A stretch of 64,000 nucleotides of DNA from Escherichia sp. E4742 (GTDB lineage: Bacteria > Pseudomonadota > Gammaproteobacteria > Enterobacterales > Enterobacteriaceae), in assembly GCF_005843885.1 (NCBI RefSeq), contig NZ_CP040443.1:3100001-3164000 (forward strand), in the 5' to 3' direction. The position numbers and the translations under genes were made by a program. Positions within the stretch are counted from its first letter, which is position 1; the number at the start of each line of letters is the position of its first letter. The notes under the pieces were generated by a model that was not told the origin of the DNA, made no database searches, and saw only the letters and a list, made by a program, of their open reading frames with translations. Below are positions 25,271-32,992 of this stretch, one piece after another.

Positions 25271-25617
25271 AAAAATCCTTGAATAATATTCCATAAGCAG
25301 ATGACCTATCTTGTAGCACACCCTTTAATAAATAATATGCGGGTAACAAAATAAGTTGGTTAATGACATGTTTGAACTTACCAAATGTTACAATCAGTAT
25401 CATTGGGCAGCTATTTTGCATAAATAAAAAATGATGTCTACTTAATTAAGTTTTAAGTAAATCTTAATTTAAATTTAAGGTGAAATGGTGTATGGGGGAA
25501 TGTTGAGCTGGATATATATTATTACGTGAGGTTTATTTAATTATCTTATTTTATTTAATTGTGCAACTGTGGAAGAGTGTTTTTCAGAATTTATTTATAT
25601 TCAACGTGTGAATATAA
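25271..25617. promoter_or_regulatory. AT-rich control region upstream of yadN
   Basis: This 347-bp gene-free region is strongly AT-rich. It holds an 11-base direct repeat TTTATTTAATT at 25532-25542 and 25550-25560, and several CTTAA/TTAAG blocks around 25440-25480. Such DNA is typical of H-NS-silenced fimbrial promoters. I could not assign a single -10/-35 pair with confidence, and I see no fim-like invertible element. Confidence 0.55.
25596..25616 (-). terminator. AT-rich hairpin at the folK 3' end
   Basis: TATATTCA (25596-25603) and TGAATATA (25609-25616) form a perfect 8-bp dyad with a 5-base loop, immediately past the folK stop. On the folK strand it continues into AATAAATTC, so termination would be weak; an operator role is also possible. 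Confidence 0.5.
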
Positions 25618-26097
25618 TTACCACTTATTTAATTTGCCAAATTTTTGCGTATTTAAAAGATTAAGTAACGACTCCCCATCAGGAAACACCAGTTCCGGCG
25701 CGATCTCAAACAGCGGCCACAGCATAAAGCCACGATTCTTCATATCGTAGTGCGGAACGGTCAGGCGTTCAGTATTTATCACTTCATTACCAAACAGCAT
25801 GATGTCGAGATCCAGCGTGCGCGGCCCCCAGCGTTCAGCTTTACGGACGCGACCTTGCTGCAATTCAATACGCTGTGTGTGATTGAGTAACTCTTCAGGT
25901 GCGAGAGCCGTTTCCAGCGCCACAGCAGCGTTCAGGTAATCAGGTTGATCCTGCGGACCCAGCGGCGGAGTGCGATAGAACGAAGAAATGGCGAGAATGC
26001 GGCTTTCGGGAATGTCGCCTAATGCTTTTACGGCAGCATTGACCTGCTCCAGCGGAGAGGCCAGATTGCTGCCTATGGCAATATACGCCACTGTCAT
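25618..26097 (-). CDS. folK: HPPK, folate pyrophosphokinase
   Basis: This 159-residue enzyme transfers pyrophosphate from ATP to 6-hydroxymethyl-dihydropterin in folate synthesis. The family signature RWGPRTLDLDIMLFG is intact. Its ATG overlaps the pcnB stop (ATGA), so it is translated in a coupled way after pcnB. Confidence 0.98.
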   Translation of the reverse strand: MTVAYIAIGSNLASPLEQVNAAVKALGDIPESRILAISSFYRTPPLGPQDQPDYLNAAVALETALAPEELLNHTQRIELQQGRVRKAERWGPRTLDLDIMLFGNEVINTERLTVPHYDMKNRGFMLWPLFEIAPELVFPDGESLLNLLNTQKFGKLNKW

Positions 26098-27491
26098 GCG
26101 GTGCCCTCACGACGCGGCGCGCGTTTGCGTGGGCGACGAGTACGACGACGCTGTGCTGGTTCTTCATCCAGTTCGTTAAGCATCCCTTTTTGGTCTGGCG
26201 GCGCGGAAACCTGGAACTCACCCCACCATTTCACCAGACGTTGCAGCTCTGCGTTATGCTCAACTTCGGCTCGCAAGGCCAACAGGTCGTAAGCTGCACG
26301 GAACTTAGGATGCTCCAGCAGTTTCCATGCACGTTTACCCTGACGACGGGACATGCGCAACTGCAACTGCCAGATATCGCGGGTTAAAGTTGTCAGACGT
26401 TTCGGGATCGCCAGTGAACGGCAGGCTTCGTCCAGCACGTCGTTCATCGCCAGTGCGAAAGCGTCGTGATAGGTCAGGCCGCTTTCCTGGGCTATCTTCT
26501 GTGCTGTTTCCAGCAGCGGATACCAGAACATGGCGGCAAACAGGAACGCCGGGTTCACGCGCATATCGTTATGGATACGCGTATCGGTGTTCTTCAGTAC
26601 CTGCTCAATAATGCGCTCCATTGGACTGTCGCCATTTTCCGTGAAGTAACGGGTAATGGTCGGGAACAGCGGCTGGAACAGATGGTATTCACACAGCAGT
26701 TTATAGGTTTCGTAACCGTAGCCCGCTTGTAGCAGTTTAAGAGACTCTTCAAACAGGCGCGCCGGAGGAATATCGTTCAGTAGGGTAGCGAGGCGGGGGA
26801 TCGGTTCTGCGGTTTCCGGGCTGATGCGCATCCCCAGTTTGGCGGCAAAACGTACCGCGCGCAGCATCCGTACCGGATCTTCACGGTAGCGCGTTTCCGG
26901 GTTACCAATCAGACGGATAACGCCGTCTTTCAGATCCTTCATACCACCAACGTAATCGCGGACGGTAAAATCTGCGACGCTGTAATAAAGACTGTTGATA
27001 GTGAAATCGCGGCGCTGGGCGTCTTCTTCGATGGAACCGAAAATGTTGTCGCGTAGCAACATGCCGTTTTGCCCGCGTTGGGAGGTCGTACGGTCGCTGA
27101 CGTTACCTTCGTGGTGTCCACGGAAGGTTGCGACTTCGATAATCTCCGGGCCAAACATCACGTGCGCCAGACGGAAACGGCGACCCACCAGGCGGCAGTT
27201 ACGGAATAGTTTGCGTACCTGCTCAGGCGTGGCGTTGGTGGTCACGTCGAAATCTTTCGGCTTTTTGCCAAGTAACAGGTCGCGCACGCCGCCGCCAACC
27301 AGCCAGGCCTCATACCCCGCTTTATTGAGCCTGTACATTACCTTCAGGGCATTTTCACTGATATCTTTGCGGGAGATAGCATGTTGCTCACGCGGGATTA
27401 CCGTCACCTGGGGACGGGCGGCAGCCTGTTCAGCCTCGCTTTCCTCGCGGCTTAGCACCTTGCGGCAAAAATTAGCGACTCGGGTAAAAAT
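26094..27491 (-). CDS. pcnB: poly(A) polymerase I, AUU start
   Basis: This enzyme adds poly(A) tails that promote RNA decay and controls ColE1-type plasmid copy number through RNA I decay. The nucleotidyltransferase head has GGGVRDLLLG and the catalytic KDFDVTTNA; the C-terminus is very basic (RRRTRRPRKRAPRRE). The chosen start is the ATT codon at 27491-27489, giving 465 residues, with GAGGTG six bases upstream. E. coli pcnB is known to initiate at AUU, which keeps expression low. A TTG seven codons earlier (27512) is the only in-frame conventional alternative nearby, and it lacks a better site. Confidence 0.96.
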   Translation of the reverse strand: MFTRVANFCRKVLSREESEAEQAAARPQVTVIPREQHAISRKDISENALKVMYRLNKAGYEAWLVGGGVRDLLLGKKPKDFDVTTNATPEQVRKLFRNCRLVGRRFRLAHVMFGPEIIEVATFRGHHEGNVSDRTTSQRGQNGMLLRDNIFGSIEEDAQRRDFTINSLYYSVADFTVRDYVGGMKDLKDGVIRLIGNPETRYREDPVRMLRAVRFAAKLGMRISPETAEPIPRLATLLNDIPPARLFEESLKLLQAGYGYETYKLLCEYHLFQPLFPTITRYFTENGDSPMERIIEQVLKNTDTRIHNDMRVNPAFLFAAMFWYPLLETAQKIAQESGLTYHDAFALAMNDVLDEACRSLAIPKRLTTLTRDIWQLQLRMSRRQGKRAWKLLEHPKFRAAYDLLALRAEVEHNAELQRLVKWWGEFQVSAPPDQKGMLNELDEEPAQRRRTRRPRKRAPRREGTA

Positions 27492-27550
27492 AGTACACCT
27501 CGGTAGTGTCAAACATCATTCAGGACAAAAAAATAGCGGCTAATCATAGC

Positions 27551-28447
27551 TCAGCATGACGCATTTGAGAATGTTGAATTTACAATTGCCGACTCTGGCA
27601 CGGCGGTCAGCGTCCAGTTTTTGACGGCTGACTGAAGGATTTGCTCGACGCTGAAATCCTGCCAGTGTGTTTCTGCCTGCTGACCCAGAAATTGAAGTGC
27701 CGCGATTAACACCGGGCGCGGATCGCCTTTCGGCAACGCAGGCGCATGATTCTGCTTGGAAAGTTTAGCGCCTTGTGCGTTAAGCGCCAGCGGCAAATGA
27801 ATGTAATCTGGCACCTGCCAGCCAAAAAGCTGGTACAGCGAGATTTGTCGCACCGTCGGTTCAATCAAATCTGCTCCACGGACAATTTCTGTCACGCCCT
27901 GGAAGTGATCGTCAACCACCACCGCCAGGTTATAGGCGAACAAGCCATCACGGCGATGAATAATAAAATCTTCCCGCGCCAGTTCTTCGTCGGCGTGAAT
28001 CATACCGCGCAACTGATCGGTAAACTGGATGACCGGATGCTGCTGGCGGATGCGTACTGCTGCGTTTTCTGGGCCATGATGTAATTCACGGCAATGACCG
28101 TCGTAAATACCGCCAATGCTGTGAATACGTGCACGTGTACAGGTGCAGTAATAACTTAGCCCTTGCCCACGTAACCAGGCGAGTGCTTCACGATAGGCGT
28201 CGTGACGTTGCGATTGCCAGAGAACATCGCCGTCCCAGTGCAGACCGTAATGTTCCAGCTGGCGCAGGATAGTCTCTGCGGCACCGGGAACTTCACGAGG
28301 CGGGTCGATATCTTCAATGCGTACCAGCCAGCGACCTTGCCGGGCGCGTGCCTGTAGATAGCTGCCAAGCGCGGCGATCAGAGAGCCAAAATGAAGTTCG
28401 CCGGAAGGAGAGGGGGCGAAGCGACCAATATAGTGTGTGTCTGTCAT
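27551..28447 (-). CDS. gluQ: glutamyl-Q tRNA(Asp) synthetase
   Basis: A 298-residue truncated glutamyl-tRNA synthetase paralogue that attaches glutamate to the queuosine base of tRNA-Asp instead of to a 3' end. It keeps the catalytic core (HFGSL in place of HIGH, KLSKQ in place of KMSK) and the zinc cysteines (YYCTCTR, HCR) but lacks an anticodon-binding domain. The ATG at 28447 is given; a TTG at 28459 lies within the T-run of the dksA terminator. It is downstream of dksA and expressed by read-through. Confidence 0.95.
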   Translation of the reverse strand: MTDTHYIGRFAPSPSGELHFGSLIAALGSYLQARARQGRWLVRIEDIDPPREVPGAAETILRQLEHYGLHWDGDVLWQSQRHDAYREALAWLRGQGLSYYCTCTRARIHSIGGIYDGHCRELHHGPENAAVRIRQQHPVIQFTDQLRGMIHADEELAREDFIIHRRDGLFAYNLAVVVDDHFQGVTEIVRGADLIEPTVRQISLYQLFGWQVPDYIHLPLALNAQGAKLSKQNHAPALPKGDPRPVLIAALQFLGQQAETHWQDFSVEQILQSAVKNWTLTAVPESAIVNSTFSNASC

Positions 28448-28456
28448 CTCTTTGAA

Positions 28457-28492
28457 CAAAAAATAAGGCGGGAGAATTTCCCGCCTGTGGTA
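28457..28492 (-). terminator. dksA terminator upstream of gluQ
   Basis: The complementary arms GGCGGGA and TCCCGCC form a GC-rich stem between the dksA stop and the gluQ start, followed on the minus strand by TTATTTTTT. In Shigella flexneri a terminator here limits gluQ expression from the dksA promoter. Confidence 0.9.
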
Positions 28493-28513
28493 AACGTGAT
28501 GGAACGGCTGTTA

Positions 28514-28969
28514 TTAGCCAGCCATCTGTTTTTCGCGAATTTCAGCCAGCGTTTTGCAGTCGATGCACAGATCGGCTGTCGGGCGCGCTTCCAGACGACG
28601 AATACCAATTTCAACACCGCAGGATTCGCAGTAGCCGAAATCTTCGTCTTCCACTTTTTTCAGCGTCTTCTCGATCTTTTTGATCAGCTTACGCTCGCGA
28701 TCGCGGTTACGCAGTTCGAGGCTGAACTCTTCTTCCTGGGCTGCACGGTCTACCGGGTCCGGGAAGTTGGCTGCTTCATCCTGCATATGTGTAACGGTGC
28801 GATCGACTTCATCCCTGAGTTGATTACGCCATGCTTCCAGAATACGACGGAAGTGCGCCAGCTGGGCTTCGTTCATATACTCTTCGCCCGGCTTCTCCTG
28901 ATATGGCTCCACCCCAGCGATGGCGAGAATACTCAGGGACGATGTTTTACGGTTTTGCCCTTCTTGCAT
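28514..28969 (-). CDS. dksA: RNA polymerase secondary-channel factor DksA
   Basis: This 151-residue protein enters the RNA polymerase secondary channel and works with ppGpp to inhibit rRNA and activate amino-acid promoters. It has a coiled-coil with the tip acidic residues in NFPDPVD and a four-cysteine zinc site (CESC ... CIDC). The start MQEGQNRK gives the known length; an ATG six codons upstream is less likely. Confidence 0.98.
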   Translation of the reverse strand: MQEGQNRKTSSLSILAIAGVEPYQEKPGEEYMNEAQLAHFRRILEAWRNQLRDEVDRTVTHMQDEAANFPDPVDRAAQEEEFSLELRNRDRERKLIKKIEKTLKKVEDEDFGYCESCGVEIGIRRLEARPTADLCIDCKTLAEIREKQMAG

Positions 28970-29146
28970 GTTGCTTCTCCTTAACACGCACTATCGATCC
29001 CCATGTTCGGGGGAAAAATGAGGCCGCTATAAATAGCAGATGCTTTTCCGGATAGCAATTATCTAAACGTAACACTTGACAACTGTGTGAGGAAAAGCGT
29101 ATTTGCGCACGCGACCAGAATGTAAATTAACCAGTTACTTACACTA

Positions 29147-29851
29147 CTACAATGTAACAGGCAGTGATTTTTTAAGAGCCATACCTTCAGCAGAAAGTTC
29201 CGCTTTATAAGCCAGAATTTCCACCCCCTTTTGTTGAGCCTCTGACAATAGTTGCGCGTATTTCTCATCGATGTGGCGCGCGGGTGAAAACCGTGTAATG
29301 GCTGAATGCAGCACGGCGAAAAAAATCACTGCACGCTGACCTTCAGCTGCTACGCTCATCAACTCCCGAAGATGTTTCTGACCTCGTTCAGTGACTGCAT
29401 CGGGAAAGTATCCCTGTTCATTTTCCGCTAACGTAACTGATTTCACTTCAATATAGCAGTCAGGTCGAAACCTCGCCTGTAACATGAAGTCAATACGACT
29501 GCGCTCGGCGCCGTATTTTACTTCGCTTTTCAGCGAGCTATAGCCTGACAGTTCCGAAATATCCCCATTGAGGATAGCCTCTTTCGTCAACCTGTTTGCC
29601 CAAAGTGTATTGACGCAAATAAATGCACCGCTTTGGCTTTGGGTCAATTCCCAGGTGTGCGGATATTTCCGTTTTGTGTTGTCGGAAGTCGAATACCAGA
29701 CGGTATCGCCAGGCGTTGCACAACCGGTCATCGCGCCAGTGTTGGGGCAGTGTAGCGTCAATTCACGACCATCAGGTGTGATCACATCGGCTAAAAAGCG
29801 TTTATAACGCTGAACCAGCGTGGCGCGTTGTAGAGGGGGTGAAAATTTCAT
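29147..29851 (-). CDS. sfsA: sugar fermentation stimulation protein A
   Basis: A 234-residue protein first found because extra copies let crp mutants ferment maltose. The family includes a nuclease-like fold; the motifs GAERSRIDFML and YIEVKSVT resemble PD-(D/E)XK catalytic patterns. Its physiological role is not established. It lies 14 bases downstream of thpR on the same strand. Confidence 0.95.
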   Translation of the reverse strand: MKFSPPLQRATLVQRYKRFLADVITPDGRELTLHCPNTGAMTGCATPGDTVWYSTSDNTKRKYPHTWELTQSQSGAFICVNTLWANRLTKEAILNGDISELSGYSSLKSEVKYGAERSRIDFMLQARFRPDCYIEVKSVTLAENEQGYFPDAVTERGQKHLRELMSVAAEGQRAVIFFAVLHSAITRFSPARHIDEKYAQLLSEAQQKGVEILAYKAELSAEGMALKKSLPVTL

Positions 29852-29865
29852 TGTGACAACCCTTG

Positions 29866-30396
29866 TTATTGCGTCAGAGTCCAGCGTTTTAGCGGCGTGT
29901 AGCGTGTGCGCCCACGGGCAAACGAGGAGGCGTAGAGAGTAAACTCCGTCACCGTATATGACCAGTTAAAACCTGGCGGCGGGATTGTCACCGCCTCGCT
30001 GGCGTCGCGCAATAAGGTGATATGCGGATGAAACGGTCGATTGCTTTGAAAACAACCACTGCGAGCGGCCTGCGAACGGAGCATATTTGCTAACTGGATT
30101 AAGCCGCGCGGTGGCTGGCGCATCCCTAACCACACCACGCGCGAACGCAGCCACTGACCGGCGTCATCAAGCGTCAGAGTGAAGCCCGATTGACGAATTC
30201 GCCCGGCTAAAAGAGAAAGCGCCTTCTCTTTCTCTGCGCTCACTTCGCCTAAAAACGCCAGCGTCAGATGCAAATTTTCAGCGGCAACCGGACGCCCCGC
30301 TTCTGGCGGAAACTGTGCGGCGCGCCAGTGGATAATCTGTTCGCGAATTTCTGCGGGTAAGTCGATGGCAAAGAACAGCCGTTGCGGTTCAGACAT
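29866..30396 (-). CDS. thpR: 2'-5' RNA ligase / cyclic phosphodiesterase
   Basis: A 176-residue 2H-phosphoesterase (formerly LigT). The two signature HxT motifs are at residues 43-45 (HLT) and 125-127 (HIT). It makes or opens 2'-5' linkages in tRNA half molecules in vitro; the cellular role is unclear. Divergent from hrpB and in an operon with sfsA. The start MSEPQRLFF gives the known length. Confidence 0.95.
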   Translation of the reverse strand: MSEPQRLFFAIDLPAEIREQIIHWRAAQFPPEAGRPVAAENLHLTLAFLGEVSAEKEKALSLLAGRIRQSGFTLTLDDAGQWLRSRVVWLGMRQPPRGLIQLANMLRSQAARSGCFQSNRPFHPHITLLRDASEAVTIPPPGFNWSYTVTEFTLYASSFARGRTRYTPLKRWTLTQ

Positions 30397-30469
30397 GTGA
30401 GGCACTCGGTTATGAATTACCGCGATGCTACAATGTGGCGCGAAGAATGTTAACCCTCAGGAGCGTTTT

Positions 30470-32899
30470 GTGTCGTCGTTGCCCGTTGCTGCCGTCTTAC
30501 CTGAATTACTTGCTGCTCTCGATACCGCACCGCAGGTGTTATTAAGCGCGCCGACCGGAGCCGGGAAATCGACCTGGCTGCCGCTGCAACTGCTGGCGCA
30601 TCCAGACATTAACGGGAAAATTATCCTGCTGGAGCCACGGCGTCTGGCGGCACGTAACGTCGCGCAACGCCTGGCGGAGCTGCTGAACGAAAAGCCTGGC
30701 GACACGGTTGGCTACCGGATGCGTGCGCAAAACTGCGTCGGGCCGAATACTCGTCTGGAAGTGGTCACCGAAGGCGTACTGACGCGCATGATCCAACGAG
30801 ATCCAGAACTGAGCGGCGTCGGTATGGTGATCCTCGATGAATTTCATGAACGCAGTTTGCAGGCGGATTTGGCGCTGGCGTTGTTACTCGATGTGCAACA
30901 AGGTCTGCGCGATGACTTAAAGCTGCTGATTATGTCGGCCACGCTGGATAACGACCGCTTACAGCAGATGCTGCCAGAAGCGCCGGTTGTTGTTTCCGAA
31001 GGGCGCTCGTATCCGGTGGAACGCCGCTATTTGCCGTTGCCTGCGCACCAACGCTTTGACGAAGCAGTAGCTGCCGCTACCGCCGAATTGCTGCGCCAGG
31101 AAACTGGGTCATTACTGTTATTTTTACCTGGCGTCGGAGAAATTCAGCGCGTGCAGGAACAATTGGCGTCACGCATCGGCAGTGATGTGTTGCTCTGCCC
31201 ACTGTATGGGGCGTTGTCGCTGAACGATCAGCGAAAAGCTATCCTCCCTGCGCCGCAAGGAATGCGCAAAGTGGTGCTGGCGACCAACATCGCTGAAACC
31301 AGTCTAACCATCGAAGGTATCCGTCTGGTGGTGGATTGCGCCCAGGAAAGGGTTGCGCGCTTTGATCCGCGTACGGGTCTTACTCGGTTGATCACTCAGC
31401 GCGTTAGTCAGGCGTCGATGACACAACGTGCCGGGCGCGCCGGGCGTCTGGAGCCAGGTATTTGCCTGCATTTAATCGCTAAAGAGCAGGCGGAACGCGC
31501 CGCAGCGCAAAGTGAACCGGAGATCTTACAAAGCGATCTCTCCGGTTTGTTGATGGAATTACTGCAATGGGGATGTAGCGATCCGGCACAGATGAACTGG
31601 CTGGATCACCCGCCAGCGGTGAATCTACAGGCGGCGAAACGTCTGTTACAAATGCTGGGGGCGCTGGATGGTGAACGGCTTAGTGCGCAAGGGCAAAAAA
31701 TGGCGGCGCTGGGTAACGATCCGCGTTTAGCGGCAATGCTGGTGAACGCGAAGAGTGACGATGAAGCGGCTACCGCTGCAAAAATTGCCGCCATTCTCGA
31801 AGAACCGCCACGGATGGGTAATTGCGATCTTGGAGTGGCGTTTTCGCGCAATCAACCAGCCTGGCAGCAACGTAGTCAGCAACTGTTGAAACGCTTAAAC
31901 GTCCGCGGCGGTGAGGCTGACAGTTCGCTTATCGCGCCGTTGCTTGCTCAGGCATTTGCCGATCGTATTGCCCGTCGCCGTGGTCAGGATGGTCGCTATC
32001 AACTGGCGAACAGCATGGGGGCGATGCTGGATGCTGACGACGCGTTAAACCGCCATGAATGGCTGGTAGCACCGTTATTATTGCAGGGCAGTGCCTCGCC
32101 GGATGCGAGAATTTTACTGGCGCTACCGGTCGATATTGATGAGTTAGTACATCGCTGCCCGCAGCTATTACGGCAGTCTGACACCGTAGAATGGGATGAT
32201 GCGCAAGGCACGCTGAAGGCCTGGCGTCGGTTGCAGATTGGTCAGCTCACAGTAAAAGTACAGCCGCTGGCGAAACCGTCGGAAGATGAATTACATCATG
32301 CAATGCTTAATGGTATTCGCGATAAAGGTCTAAGCGTACTTAACTGGACGCCGGAAGCGGAACAACTACGCTTGCGTTTGCTGTGTGCCACAAAGTGGTT
32401 GCCTGAATATGACTGGCCAGCAATGGATGAAGCGAGCTTGCTGGCATCGCTGGAAACGTGGCTATTGCCACATATGAGCGGTGTACATTCGCTACGTGGC
32501 CTGAAATCTCTTGATGTTTATCAGGCGCTACGCGGATTACTTGATTGGGGAATGCAGCAACGTCTGGATAGTGAATTGCCTGCGCATTACACTGTGCCGA
32601 CGGGAAGTCGGATCGCCATTCGTTATCATGAAGATAACCCACCTGCGCTGGCAGTAAGAATGCAGGAGATGTTTGGCGAAGCCACCAATCCGACAATCGC
32701 CCAGGGGCGTGTGCCGTTGGTGCTGGAGTTACTTTCACCCGCTCAAAGGCCGCTGCAAATCACGCGTGATTTGGGGGCCTTCTGGAAAGGGGCGTATCGT
32801 GAGGTGCAAAAAGAGATGAAAGGGCGTTATCCCAAACACGTCTGGCCGGACGACCCGGCGAATACCGCACCAACGCGACGGACGAAAAAGTATTCGTGA
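30470..32899 (+). CDS. hrpB: DEAH-box ATP-dependent helicase HrpB
   Basis: An 809-residue superfamily 2 RNA helicase-like protein. Motif I GAGKST, motif II DEFH, motif III SAT and motif VI QRAGRAGR are all present, followed by the HA2-type and HrpB C-terminal domains. The GTG at 30470 (VSSLPVAAVL) was chosen because CAGGAG is well placed and this gives the K-12 length. Its substrate is unknown. Transcribed toward mrcB with a 93-bp gap. Confidence 0.96.
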   Translation: MSSLPVAAVLPELLAALDTAPQVLLSAPTGAGKSTWLPLQLLAHPDINGKIILLEPRRLAARNVAQRLAELLNEKPGDTVGYRMRAQNCVGPNTRLEVVTEGVLTRMIQRDPELSGVGMVILDEFHERSLQADLALALLLDVQQGLRDDLKLLIMSATLDNDRLQQMLPEAPVVVSEGRSYPVERRYLPLPAHQRFDEAVAAATAELLRQETGSLLLFLPGVGEIQRVQEQLASRIGSDVLLCPLYGALSLNDQRKAILPAPQGMRKVVLATNIAETSLTIEGIRLVVDCAQERVARFDPRTGLTRLITQRVSQASMTQRAGRAGRLEPGICLHLIAKEQAERAAAQSEPEILQSDLSGLLMELLQWGCSDPAQMNWLDHPPAVNLQAAKRLLQMLGALDGERLSAQGQKMAALGNDPRLAAMLVNAKSDDEAATAAKIAAILEEPPRMGNCDLGVAFSRNQPAWQQRSQQLLKRLNVRGGEADSSLIAPLLAQAFADRIARRRGQDGRYQLANSMGAMLDADDALNRHEWLVAPLLLQGSASPDARILLALPVDIDELVHRCPQLLRQSDTVEWDDAQGTLKAWRRLQIGQLTVKVQPLAKPSEDELHHAMLNGIRDKGLSVLNWTPEAEQLRLRLLCATKWLPEYDWPAMDEASLLASLETWLLPHMSGVHSLRGLKSLDVYQALRGLLDWGMQQRLDSELPAHYTVPTGSRIAIRYHEDNPPALAVRMQEMFGEATNPTIAQGRVPLVLELLSPAQRPLQITRDLGAFWKGAYREVQKEMKGRYPKHVWPDDPANTAPTRRTKKYS

Positions 32900-32992
32900 A
32901 GACCAAAGCAAATTTGAGAGATATCTTCTTCTGTATTGCAACGGAAGAACAGAAAATCGGGCTTTTGCGCCTGAATATTGCGGAGAAAAAGC

